The notes below the pieces were generated by a model. That model did no database searches. It was not told the origin of the DNA and was given only the letters and a program-made list of their open reading frames with translations. A stretch of DNA of 64,000 nucleotides, taken from positions 363,543 to 427,542 of the forward strand of contig VYZB01000119.1 of assembly GCA_013397455.1 (NCBI GenBank). Reading direction: 5' to 3'. The translations under genes were made by a program, and so were the position numbers. This stretch comes from Crotophaga sulcirostris (taxonomy: Eukaryota > Chordata > Aves > Cuculiformes > Crotophagidae). Of this stretch, positions 51,401 to 63,945 are shown piece by piece (within the stretch, counting starts at the first letter, position 1; each line of letters begins with the position of its first letter).

Positions 51401-53200
51401 AGAGGAGACTCATTCCTCCTTGTTAGGGAGGGTACTCTTGGCTGGAATGATTCATCCCACACCAATGCAATGGTATCCAGTTGTGTGTGCTCTTTGTGTG
51501 AGTCACCCTGCGAGGGCTGCAGCAGAGCCTGGGAGGTGCTCCAGTAACCCCACTGCTCTGGAGAGAGTAGCCCCTGGGCAGATGATGGCTCTTAGTCTTC
51601 TTGGTTGCACCATCTCAGAGATGTGGTGAAGGGAGGAAGGAGAGGTCAGCACCTCTCAGGACCTGCCAGGGTCAGGAGCAGCTTTAGGCAAAAACAAGGG
51701 GTTTGGAATCTACTGCAGTTGCTAAACTAGTGGAAAAACGGAGCTTCTGGGGATCAGACACACTGATTTTCTCTCCCAACCAGTAATTTTGGACTCCTCG
51801 ACTCACATCTGGCTCCTTATCACTGAGACAGTCCTTGCTGTCCCACATGCTGCTCTGCAACAGCACAGGATGTCTTCAGGGAGAGAATCATCTTCTCTTA
51901 CGACGAGTAAGTTACCCTTGGCTGATCCCACCATCTGCTGACGCACTTCAGGGCTCCTGTGTGGGTTGGGGGTTCTGCTGAGCAGGATCTGGTGGCCAGG
52001 CTCCATGTAGGGGCAGTTTTTGAGACATCCCATCCAGCAGCTGCAGCCATTCTGGGTGGTGAACCTCACTGGGAAGTGCCCTTGGTCAAGACACCGTGGC
52101 AGTGCAAGGGTGTTGAGCGCCATTGGAGAAGCAACTTGATGAAGGTGTGAAAAACTGAGGGATCTGCCTTTTCTTCCTCACCAGAAGCAGAGATGGCAGG
52201 TTCATGGCAAGGGAGGAAGGTCTGGGCAGCATAAAGGCAATGCAGTCAATGTAAAGGTGATGTAGGGAGTGTAAAGTTGATGTAGGCCTCTCTGGTGCCT
52301 GGGCTGATCGACCCAGCAGCAGGACCCTTCTTGGAGCTGGTGTCCAATATCAGTTCTCATTGATCAGTACTTCCAAAGCTTTCCACATATGCAACAAACT
52401 GGGAGCACTGTGGCTTGTACTATCTGCTGTTCCCCCTAAGGCTGTGTTGTGGGGTCTCATGGTGAGGGGTAGAAGGAGGCCTGCAAGCTTCCAGGATGGC
52501 TTCAGCTAGGAGAAGTAGGGAGGAGCAGGCACCTTGGTGTTTTCACCAAGGAACGATGAACTTGGCAGCAGGATAGGGCTGGGCTTGGCACTGTGTAGCA
52601 GAATCACACCTTTCTTTCCATTAATTTGCTCAGGATCTTGACTTTTGACTTCAGTAAGAGTTAGGATCAGATCCAAGGTGTATTTTCTAAAGTTACTCAT
52701 GCAGCTACTGAAATTAAAATCTCACGAGTGAAGACCTGTCTTCCCCACAGTCTAAATTCAGAACAACAGAAAGGCCTTTGGTCTCTGGAGACAGTTTAAA
52801 AACCTTCTCAAGGTCTGTGCTCTTGTGGAAAAAATAATTCAGACGATACTCGCCACATCTGACAGAGGTACCAGCCTTTGTTCAATACGGTAAGGGCACT
52901 GTGTATTGAATTAATCAGGGATTCAACTCCACGTTGCCTTGTACCTGGGAAACAGTGCATCACCAAACCCTGAAAAGATGCTGGAGTGTGGGAGGTGGGT
53001 GCTTTCAGCCTCTGCCCTTCCAGCCCAGATTTGAAGAGAAGGTTTCCTTAGGACCAGCAGCCTGAGCACCTCTGGCTTTCGCCGCAGCCGCGCTCCTCAC
53101 GGAGAGCAGAGCCGTATATCACCCGGCATTTTATGTGTGCCTAGGAAAGGGAGCCTGAATCCCCTTCCTGCACAGAGAGCTGACAGACTGGGGGCCAACA
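36437..53200. other. Unique intergenic or intronic sequence
   Basis: About 17 kb without a supportable gene. The longest open frames (for example 37,384-37,872, 162 codons) lack any domain or family resemblance. Pyrimidine-rich tracts occur (41,860-41,890). No CR1 or LTR was recognised here. The AT-rich, transposon-poor character suits a regulatory landscape between two developmental or housekeeping genes, but that is only inference. Confidence 0.5.
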
Positions 53201-56200
53201 CACAGCCCTTGGCATTTTTTATTTACTATAAACCTCTTAAATGAAGGCTGGGGGATTTTTTTTCATTTACCATGTTACTGTATGGAACCAATCACTATAA
53301 ATTTAAATGGAGAGCTGGTAGAAGCACAGTTACCTTTTATATAATAATTGTGCTAGTGCTGCTGCCGAACCATTATTAGGATTATTCAGACCTTCTCAGA
53401 TTTCATTGTAAAACATTAGGCTGTGAGAGGTACTGTAAGGGTGTGATTATCCAAGGAGAGTAAGTAGTACTGAGCATTGTCGGCCAGAATTACTACAACA
53501 GGGGAGAAATGCTGAGTAGCTGGGACTGGAGGAAGCTGAGGAGCATAATCTGCCATTCAGAAATACAGTGTGTGTGTGTGAAGAAATCCCACCTGATTTA
53601 TATCTGGATCTTGCATGGGCTTGGCAAGTTTGTCCTTAAATTGTCATGGGGCGTGATCCGAATCCTTGGCTGAGTGTAGGTATCAGGCTCCACACTCCTC
53701 TGTGGAAACCGTAACGCAGCGTAAAAGTGACACTGGCACTGGAATGGTGCCTCGAAATGCTGCCGGTGTGGCCCCACTGGCTTGGGGCATCGGAAAGTCA
53801 TGCTCTTCCTGTGACGGGATTGACTGGTGAGACCTGTCGTGGGTCCAGCTGTGCTGGCAGAGGAGTTCTGTGAGCTCAGGGCTGGAAGCTGCCCTGCTGG
53901 AAGGGGGGACTTCTTCCACCCGCTGACCCTGCTGCAGATGCAGTCCGAGCTCCTTCCAAGTGGTGACAAAGAGTTTGCCAGGTGGGCAATAGCTGTTCTA
54001 GTTGGGCAGACCTGGCAGGACCAGGGGCCCAGGCTGGTGGGGTGCTGGCACGTCTGTGGGCAGTGAAGCTAACCGGTGTCTGGAGAGGCACTGCTCTCCT
54101 GTTCCTAACAGAGCCCAAGCTGCACCCTGTGGAGAAAGGGTGCAGAGCTGGGAGAGGGTGCTCAGCCACCCTGTGTTAGGTGTTGGCCATCTTACAGTAT
54201 CACCTCAGTAAGGACAAGGCATTTGCAACTTTTTCTAGGAGGCAGGGAGAAAAGAGCAATGCTGTATATACACTCCTCTGCTGCCTTGATTTTTCACCTG
54301 TGATTGAGATTTTAATTTTGCGTCCCATATGATTTTCATGTCGTACCACACGCCTCTTGGCTGTCACTGTAACAATGCCTTTTCTTGGCAGGGAAGGCGA
54401 ATCTGAAAGGAAACTCTTGAGCACTCTGCTGTGTGAGTTCCTCAAATGATGGCTGTGTTTTTCGCCCTCATTCCACCCGTTTTCAAATAATTTTCATGCT
54501 GGGAGTAAATCTGAGCACGTAACAATCATGTTCAGCATATGATAACCAAAGACAACTGTATATATACAAGCAGCCACATGGAAAACAAATGAGCTGATGG
54601 AAAGACAGAAAGAGCATAAGACGACCCAGAGACCACAGTTACCATGTTCACAGCAAGACCAAATAACTTTGCCATTTCCATACAATTACACTTTTTCCCC
54701 CAGGAAAATGAGAATCTGAAAAACATTTTTAGTTACTAAAGTTTTATCTAATCAGTTTATGCAGCTTTAAGAAAAAAAATATCTCTCACCAACCAATATA
54801 CAATGGGCCAACTATACTTAAGCAGCACAAAATTGAATACCGTCCTGAATTTCATCTATGAAATTCCAGAGAATTCAGGGAAGTTTTGTATCTGGAGGTC
54901 AGGATTCAGACAACAGTTTGTAAACTAAAGAACAGCAAGGGCTGTGCAAGGTCTAAGCTATCTGAGTATTTTAAATGCCAGATACATTGGGCTGCTGCTG
55001 ATATCCTGAAAATGCACTCTCTCTGATGATACAGCGATGGAAGTTTGGCAGGTTTTTGACTTTTATTTTGTTTTAATCTTTTCAGTATGTTTGTCTTTCT
55101 TTTGTGATTGAAGCTGTTCTTCTTTGAAAGGTGCCTACTTTTAGTAGGGGAAAAGTACAAAGCTGAGACGTTTTGGGAGAATTTTATCAAACATTTTTGT
55201 CTTGATATGAGAAGTTGTAATTAAAACAAAAATGTTAATTGACTTCAGTGGAATCTTTTATGATATGCATACAATACTGACCCCAGTCTCAACAGAAAAT
55301 GTCTTTTAAATTTAAAATGGGTCTACAAACCTAAAAGAAAATCAAAATAGTTGCAAATTTTTTTGGGGAAGTTCATCTCCCTTTAACTGTAAATGAATTC
55401 TTAATGTATGTCTGTATACATATGTGTGTTTCTATAAAGAATATGTGCACATATAAATATACTATTTTAAAAACAATTTAACTGTAAATATATTTTCTAT
55501 TCACTCATTATAGTGTTCGTACACTCCTATGCAAAACAGGGATTAAGTATGTTAACAAAGCAGATGTTCAATGAATGTAAAGCAAGAAGAATTCAGGAGC
55601 ACTTGGCACAAATCTACACCTTTTATTATTTGATTTCCTCCAAATAAATTGTTCCTTCCACATCATCAAGGGTGGATGTAAGCACCTGACAGAAGCAACC
55701 TGAGTTGGGTAGCTTGTCACAGTCTTCTGCTCTCCTATGCTTTTCAGTAATGTAAAGATATTCATGTAAGCCCCAACCATGCATTGCAACACTCCTCCTT
55801 CATTGCTTCATCATCCCATTGACTTCTTTATCCCCTGCTGTCCTGCTGAGTGTTATACTTCTATGGTCTAGTAGCAGGATTGAGCCTCATCTGCTTCAGT
55901 TTGTGCTCTGGTGTCTTAACTCAGATCCGCTCTCACCGCTGCACATTGCTTGAGATTGACCTGGACTTTTAGTCTTTCCCAAAATCTCACACTCAGGCTC
56001 TAGTAGCTTGGGCCCTGCTGGCAGTCTGGCCCGTGCCAGCACAGAGCTGTATGCAGGGGAACTGCCTGGGATTGACCCCAGTGAGGTTTGTGGTCCATGT
56101 GTGTCTCCAGGACTTGAGGTAGTTACTTCAAAAGTAGCTTGGTGTGTCTACAGGAGCTGCTGTCATACCTTGATTACAGTGTAGCTGCATACAAAGTGCA

Positions 56201-59200
56201 GTGACTGAAAATGTTCCTGCCTTCTTGATAGTTTAATTGGTGGCATTTAGTTAATTGTGTATATTCTCTTCTATTGGAATTAAATCCAGAATTATACAAC
56301 TGATCATTTTTCCAAAAGCAGAGTCACTGAAGCCTGCTGCCGCAGGAGAGCCCACCTGAGTCAGCCAACAACTTCCAGTGGTCTGAGCTGCTGTTTGCTG
56401 TCTGTTGCTATGGTGAAGGATAGCACCAAACTGATATCAAAAAGGAAATGATATTTTCTGAACAGATTTACGAGAAGAAAAAACATATAGGGGACAGAGA
56501 GGTCATGGGGACAGAGAGTAGGGAAGCTTAAGAGATTTTGAGGGCTTTCCAGAGCCCGTGTTTCTTGTTCCCTTTTTAACTGAAGGTCCACCTCAACCTT
56601 TTGAAGACAATCCGAGAATCATCTTGTGCAGTGCCACCCTGGTGGTAGTGTCGGGGGTTACAGCCAATTAAATGTTCTCCTAAACTGTCAATACTTAGAG
56701 CTTCAATTTGCATTTTTTCCCTTGCTTTTTGGGGAGTCTACGTGCATATGGGCAATGTATTAATTTCCTAGCTTTACAATCAGTTTTGGAGATTTCATGT
56801 CCCAGCAGCGTAGTGCAGGTCACAAGAAAACCTACTTTAGTCTCTACCTTTGCAGGATGTCTATCATTTACAACATTTCTAACAATTACATTTTTAACCC
56901 CTCTTAAAGCCCTGTTGTGCTAGCAGCGTGTTTCCCTGCCAGGCTGGAATAGCTCTCCTTGTTTTCTCACACCCAGACCTTCAACCCACTTCACGAGCCA
57001 GGCAGAACAGCTGCCTGTGCCATGCCCTCCAGCAGCTGATCGTCCCAGCAGTGGGACCAGGCAGGGAAGAGACTGAGCTCAGCGCTGGGCTCACAGTTCC
57101 TGAGGAGAGAACTTGTCCCTCCTTCTCTCCAGCCACAGACTTGGTACGTCACTCCCCATCTCAGCAGTGACACGGGCACCTGGAGACAGGCAGCCTGTCT
57201 TTAAAAGTTACAAACCAGGGCCAGAGCCAAAGCTTCATCCAGAAACGTGTTGTGAGATGGTGTAGCACCAACATTATGCTTCTCACAGAACATTCTCCTC
57301 TTTCATTCATTTGAACTTGAGTGGTTTCAATACATCACCTTGTCTGTATGCTGTGTGTTGCCCCTGTCCTGCTTTGATGTGTGGATAGTGGCAGGATGGC
57401 CGAAGAGGTAAGGATACACATTTGTGTTCAGATATTTCTAAGTGAGGGGAGAAGGAGGGGTGTTCATAGTTTTGGAAGCATTTATTTGGTGATCTGAAAG
57501 CAACTCTGACTATTGCAGTATTTCAGGACTGTGAAATCAGTATCCAGTGGCAGCTTTCTTATCCCAGTGCCAGCCTTTCTGATTGCTTCCGTTACTGTCA
57601 CTTCAGTGATGTCTGAACTACACCTTAGCTGTATCATCACCAGCTTCTTTCTAATGTGAGGTCATGCCTCTCTTTGTATCTAGTCCTTTGCTGGACTGTT
57701 GTTGGGTTGTAATTGCATTGGATTCCTAATAGAGTTTCTTGGTCTGCTGTCACGGTGTGATGGCAAAAAAACTTGCATTGCATTGAATGTGGTCTTGATT
57801 ACTTGCCATTTAAAGCGCAAGGAAAACACAATCTTCTCCTTTAAAATTACATCTAGATTCCATCTCCTCTGAAGGCTATGGGAAACTTGCAGAGATTGTT
57901 TCCAGTTGTCCTGTCTTCCTACTTTTAGTGTTTAGCTTGGTGGGGTAGGTAGATAAATGCCTTTTTTTTTGTTTTTCCAATACCTTGAATTTTTTGAGTG
58001 TCGTTCTTTGCATGCAAACCAGAAGCAGAAACATCTCCCTGAAGCTGAATTTTGCTCATTGCTCATATACCAGGTTCCTTGGGGGTGTTTACAAGTTTTG
58101 GGATGGTGCCACTTTAAAAAGAAGATACGTGGAAGCAGATGGTCCTGTGGTAACTGTGCATGGAAGGACACGCCTGAAGAAAGTGCGTTGTGGCAGGAAG
58201 GATGTGTTAGATGAGGGAGAAGAGATGAGTTGGGAATGTAAGGAGGCAGTATGCAGGGGGCACGCAATTCCCAGGAGTCTGGTAGCGTAGGAGGTGCTGT
58301 ACTGCGGTGGCAAATCTCTTGGAGCAGATGTGCAGGGGCAAACTGCCTGCCTGCCACCTCCTGGGCAGCTTGGCAGCATGTGCTGGGAAAGAGCCAGGGC
58401 CAAGGTGTGAAGGGAAGCAAAAACAGGAGGGGGAGGAGGGAGAGAAAGGAAGAAAAAGCCAAGATGAGTAGGGACAATGTAACAAGAAGTGGGGGGAGCC
58501 CACCTGTGAATGTAATGGTGAATTTGTGTTTATCTTGCCTGTGGTTATACTGCAAGGAGATTTTGAACTGCTGCCTAATATGACTGTCAATTATTTTAAC
58601 ATGTATTTATCACCTCAGTCCCCATGAAGTGCATTTGACAATAATTAATTTTGTGTGTGCAACTGGGAGTGTATCCTACTCCTGCAGAGGTGTCAGCTTA
58701 ATGGGATATGGCTACAAGGGATAACAGGCTGTGCTACCCCATTAGGGGATTTGGGAGGTCACCTGTTCATCTGGACTAATATTTTAATTGTTGGAACATT
58801 AGGTTTCCCATAGTTGAATTGGGATCAGATTAACCTCTGTCTCTCTGAACTTGCATGCTGGCAAGCTTCTTAAACACCGTTGCTAATTTTATTTTCTACT
58901 TTCAGCACGTATTTAAGATAACTCTTTTTGTTTAATAGGTTAAAGAGGAAATATTCTCACTGGCTGAGATCCCAGTGAGCAATTACAAGTATTTTACTAT
59001 AGTTACAGGACTTGGAATTCAGCCTCAGGCCACGGGCATCAGAACATCCATGCGTGGAAATCTTGCATGTTTTAAGACTGGGAGGGTTTCATAGGGAGGG
59101 ATTCCTTCTTGTCTTTACTGAAGTCAAACTCTTGATTCTAAAAAAAAAAAATAAATACATGCCCATATGCATGTAGCTCTTGTACTAAATCAAACCTCTG

Positions 59201-62200
59201 CAAACAGCTTTCAACTATAGCAGTTAGAGAAGGGTTAATTGAGCCTCTTCGTCTCTATTGCATGTTAACACAGAAGGTCAGTGATGGGAGAAGCTAGGTC
59301 CAAACTGAAGGCTTTTGAAACATCCCTCTAACTAGCCTAATAAATATGCTGTTGAGATGAACAGGTCATTTAACACTTTTCATGTCGCTATTGTCCATCC
59401 AACCTTAAATGTCAACTCTGTCACTCTGATAGGCTGGTTCTGCTTAAAAAGGTTTCCTGGCTTTGTTAGATTCCTAGGAGGGATTTCCCCCCGCCCTTAT
59501 TCCTAATTGCTGGCAGAACCCTACGGATGTATTTATATCAGCCTTTTCATTCGGGTCAAGTCTTCACTAGAGAATTTTGCCAGTGGGTAAGGGTTGTGAA
59601 GAGATGTGATCCAGACCGAAGTGGAAGCGCCAAACACAGTTGTAATTATACTGCTTAAACTGCCGCTTGCCGACCACAATGGAATAACTGGCTTTGCCAA
59701 GAGCAGGATGGTTTGATACGCCGTTGTAAGGAACACATGATGATATGCTGGGATCGCCGTGTCCGTGCTAGGACCATTTCACAGAGCTGGTGTGCTGGAG
59801 TTCAGCTGCCTGCAAACCGTCCGAGCCCAGCGTGGTCCCAGCCTCATGGAGGAGCTGTGAATGGGGCTGGTGGAAAGTCTGGACCTTTCTGCCGATACCG
59901 GCTTTGAAGCCAACCCTTCCTGACAGAGGTGGGTACTCCCTCTCTGGTGTTTCTACCAGAGCCTTGAGCACATCTTTAGTGTGCTGACACTGGTTGTCCA
60001 GGTTGCTTGAAAAAACATTTTGCGGGAACTGTATTGCATACCTGATAGAACTGAATATTTATGAGACGCATTTTCCTGCACTTCCTCACCCTTTGAGCAG
60101 CAAGTGTGTTTCTTCTTGGGAGGCTTCTGTTTTTCCTGTGACCCACAGCATTCTGTGGCCTATAAGGCCTCATAAAATTACTTCTTAGCTCAGGAGGACA
60201 GCAGGCAGTTGGCTCCAGGCTTTCCAGTGAGGTTTCTTGATGCTTTCTCTACTCCTTGCCTTGAATAGACTCCCCAGTGCTGTGGTCAGCAGCACAACAA
60301 CACGGATGTTCCTAATTTAACCAGTCATGGGCTTGACATATTCCCAGGCTGGATAAAGGGTAAAAGGACACCTCATTGCAGTTATTTGCCCCCAGACTTT
60401 CTGCATCAGCTGGCAGATAGAAAGGTGGAAATTTGGATATCAGCACTAGAAAATAAAGGCTGATGGGGTGAAATAGCACACCTCTAAGCATATATGGTGC
60501 AGACCAGAAGAATTTTTGTGGCAGGAATATTTTCAGTCACTACACTTTGTATGCAACTGAAGAGGAGATGTCATTCTGTTTTGGCAGGTAATGACATTGT
60601 CTCAGTGGTTTGCATCTCCACCATTCCCTGGACAGCACCAACAGGATCTATGTGGGCCAGAAGCCCCCGGTGTTTGGCAGCTCGAGCTGGGACGGGACTT
60701 TGTGGTCAACCTTCTCATCACAAAGCTACCGCAAGTATTGGAGGCTGTCTGCTTGCTCTGGGACCTTGAACCAAATATTATGCCCTGAGTCTTGCTCTGG
60801 GATGCAGGGTATGCCTGACAGTTGCATAAAACATTGCATGTGTTTGCAAAGTAAGTCCCACCTGTAGCAGTCGTGGTGGGGGTCAGGTCAGAACATTCTG
60901 GAGGGAAGATACAAGACGATGCATTGAGTTCTCCTAACACCATTGCAAACCTTGCTGCCTTCTGTACCAAGAGCCATCCATCTTGAAATTTCTTTTAGTT
61001 TTGTTTTTCTTCTCATGCCTCCTACAGTGTAAACCAATGGTAATCTGCAATATTCAAAGAAACAAAAACTCTGAAATTTGCCAAACCCACACCGTGTGTC
61101 CCTGCTCCTGGCTGTACCCTTCTACACTCTCCTTTGCCTTGGCTCTGGTACTTGCCTGACTCCTGGGTATGCTGGTTCAGTCTGCTAAACTAGTTGAAAA
61201 CCAACACAGAAAAAAAGGAGGTTGAATTTTGGGCTTGCTTTTTTTTTTTGTTAGGTTAGCAAGCTCCCTTGGTTCCCAGAGGCATCAGGTGAAGGCCAGA
61301 GCTGGGGTGCAGGAGGAAGAGGGATTACATGGCCTGGAAGAGGTTGCAGCAAAAAGTTAGATTTGCTCAGCCAGCTTTTCTAGGTGCACCACAGGAAAGT
61401 GCTCAGACATAGAGGCCAGGTGCAATGTGCAGGGCAGAGGGCACTGCAGGAGAATTTCTTTCAGCAGTGATGGTTCTGGGGGTGAGCAGAAGCTTTCCCT
61501 GTGGGGGTTATGTTCACCCATTTGCTGCTCAGCCCTTCCCTGCTTTCAAAACCATGCCGTGAGTGCTAGAACAAAACCTTCAACCCAGCTGTTCCTCAGC
61601 TACCAAAATATCTCCTTTGCCCCTTGACCAGCTGTCAAAACTTTCCTGGCCTTCCTAAAGCAAGCATTTTAGGGAATGTTTCCGCCAGCCTATGAGAAAT
61701 GGCAGGGATGCTCTGGAGATGACTGGCAGGACTGTGCATTCGACGCCAGGTGCCTGTGCTGAGCAAGCTCCTAAGCAAGGCTGTCCTTTGGGGCTAACAC
61801 CCCTCACCTTCACAAGGCTCCCCGTTTGGTGTGCTTTGTAGGATGAGATTGTGGTTCAAGCAAGAAAGTGCTTTAGATAAAAAAAAAATGTGCAACTCCA
61901 GAGCCAAGAAAAAAAACCTTAATTATTCAACTAGTTTGAAACACTTGAAAGTATCCCTAAAAATAGGTGAGAGGGATGTTTGTCAGCTACAAAGAGATTA
62001 TCCTGCAGTAGTATTGCTTGTCTTATTTTATGATGATGCTACAGAATACAGTCCCTCAGGTAGCCTCATTAATGTTTATGAATGAACCCCTTGCTTTATC
62101 CTTTTGGTTTTAGAAGGAAGAAATAGGGCGAGGAGCTAGTAAGACTGGTTTTACCATAGATGCCTTGGAAAGGACACAGGTCTCTATTAGCCTCAGTAGT

Positions 62201-63099
62201 TCTGTGTATGGGTGACATCTGGATTTTGGTGCTTGCTAGACCAGCTGAGAAGGTGAAAGGAGAAATCCAGGCAGGACTTTGGCTAAAACCCTAGGTGAAA
62301 TTCTGCACACTTCGCATGGGTCTGCTAGCAGGAGGTTGGCTCTCCTCTGTGTCTCATCAGTCGTTTTGTTTCGATCTCTTCTGGCAAAGGCAACCTGTGA
62401 CCACACTCTGTTATAGCCATAAGCACTTCCACAGGGCAGTATCTGGTAAACCTCACTGCCCGTCAGCATCTCAGCCCAGGGTGGAGGCTTCTTCTCACTA
62501 TCTGTTCCTTAAAGAGGGCAACTGTTTCTTCTGGCTATCTTAAAAGAAGGGTGGCAGTTACGCCCAGCCCATGACAGTATGTGGTGGTTTCTGAGTCTTA
62601 CCACTCCAGCCTTAAAATAACAGCTCTTTTTTTTCTGAACCAACCAACAATTGTGGTCAGCCACTAATACCAGTTTAACTATTTGGCAGCTGCCCTATAG
62701 GAAACAGCTCCTTCAGGAGAGGAGCCCTTGGTCCCGGAGCCGCGCTGGGTTTGTTTCAGCCAGGAGGGCATGTTTACAGATTCCCTTGTGCACAACCAGC
62801 CCCTAGAATAACAACTAAATCCTAGAAAGTTAATAACAAACAAGTTGCGGGAGCAGGTTAGCAACAGTAATTCGAGTTAATTGTTTTGGTGTTTTGCTTG
62901 ATGAATGAGAGCGTAAAACTCTCTGATCCCCCCCACAACAAACACGGAGTTTGTTGCTCTGTAGTTCCTTTCCCATCCATCGCGTGTTGTAACTGTCAGC
63001 CGAGTTTATTTTGGGTTGGGTTCCCTCCCTGTTATGCACAGTAGTAACCAGCTCTGCAAACTGTAACACTGGAATCGGAACCTTAGGGCTTTACGGCAG
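53201..63099. other. Unique intergenic sequence upstream of the right-edge gene
   Basis: About 10 kb without a supportable exon. Two stretches look less neutral than the rest. One is AT-rich, at 53,210-53,420. The other is CpG-retaining, at 59,520-59,780. The 207-codon minus-strand frame at 57,932-58,555 is the antisense of a purine-rich tract (GGAGGGGGAGGAGGGAGAG) and has no family match I can recognise. There is a (TG)n-like run near 53,569-53,580. Confidence 0.5.
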
Positions 63100-63410
63100 A
63101 AAAGGAGGTTTGGAGGCTGAAGCGAGGTGGGTGTTGGTCCCTCCTCCCAAGTGACAGGTGATAGGATAAGAGGTAACGGCCACAAGTTGTGCCAGGGGAG
63201 GTTCAGACTAGATATTAGGAAAGAAATATTTACTGGAAGGGCTGTCGGGCACTGGCACAGCTGGCCGGGGAGATGGTCAAGTCCCCATGCCTGGAGGTGT
63301 TGAAAAGACAGGTACATGAGTTCCTCAGGGATCTGGTTCGGCGGCGGACAGGTACGGTTGGACCCGATGATCTCAGGTCTTTTCCAACCAAGTGATTCTA
63401 CGATTGTATG
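63100..63410 (+). mobile_element. CR1 LINE 3' fragment immediately upstream of the CpG island
   Basis: About 310 bp in plus orientation. Landmarks: AAAGGAGGTTTGGAGGCTGA then AGCGAGGTGGGTGTTGG, GCCAGGGGAGGTTCAGACTA, CTCAGGGATCTGGTTCG, GGACCCGATGATCTCAGGTC, ending AGTGATTCTACGATTGTATG. The same 3' family as the 23.7-kb copy. It ends about 30 bp before the CpG-rich region begins. Confidence 0.93.
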
Positions 63411-63665
63411 AAATCAGCAATAAAGGGCAGTCGTAGGCTGGGGGACACCCCCCCGCGGGATGCTCCGGCTCCCCTCGTCCCCCCGCTCCCGCACACGCAT
63501 CGCTTTGCCGCGGGACCCCGCGCAGCCCATCACCGCGGGGTGTGGGCTAAGCCCCGCTCCCCCGGAGGGCCACAACCACGTGGCGAGGCCGCTTTGCCGG
63601 CGAGCGGCCGGAGCGTTCCCGCGGGCCGGGGCGGAGGCTCCGCGGGGCGCGCTTTCCCCTTTCTT

Positions 63666-63677
63666 CCCCCCCCCCCC
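63666..63677 (+). repeat. C12 homopolymer in the promoter
   Basis: Twelve consecutive C residues between CTTTCTT and AACTTTCC in the CpG island. It is likely length-polymorphic and a common site of sequencing error. Confidence 0.9.
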
Positions 63678-63859
63678 AACTTTCCCCGCCGCCGCGCTCC
63701 CCTGTCCCCGGCGGGCGCCGGTTTTGAATGAATGACCTCACCCGCGCCCGCCAACCGCCGCGCGCCCGCGCTTAATATTCATGAGGCGCCGCGCCAATGA
63801 GCGGGCGAGGAGGTTGTTTTAAACGGCAGAGCCCCGCAGCCAATCAGGCCGCTCTCGTA

Positions 63860-63945
63860 GGCAGCCAACGCGAGGCTGAGCCGCGCCGAGCCCCGCGTCG
63901 TGCCCTGCGCTCCAGCTCCTGTCCACACTACCGCGAACAATACAG
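63860..63945 (+). other. HMGB3: Probable non-coding first exon (5'UTR), HMGB3 candidate
   Basis: Downstream of the second CCAAT box, the sequence reads to GCGAACAATACAG/gtacgt, a consensus splice donor at 63,946. There is no ATG between the promoter elements and the donor. That matches HMGB-family genes, whose start codon is in exon 2. The start coordinate is a guess, since the transcription start cannot be read from sequence alone. The coding exons lie beyond position 64,000. Confidence 0.55.

Noticed and set aside
57396..57407. ATGGCCGAAGAG followed by gtaagg, resembling a tiny first coding exon in good Kozak context
   Set aside because: Twelve bases plus a donor arise by chance. There is no CpG island or promoter here and no partner exon was seen.
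57932..58555. 207-codon minus-strand frame with a leucine-rich N-terminal stretch resembling a signal or membrane segment
   Set aside because: The hydrophobic run is the antisense of a purine-rich GGAGG/GAGAAAG low-complexity tract. Nothing else in the frame resembles a protein family.
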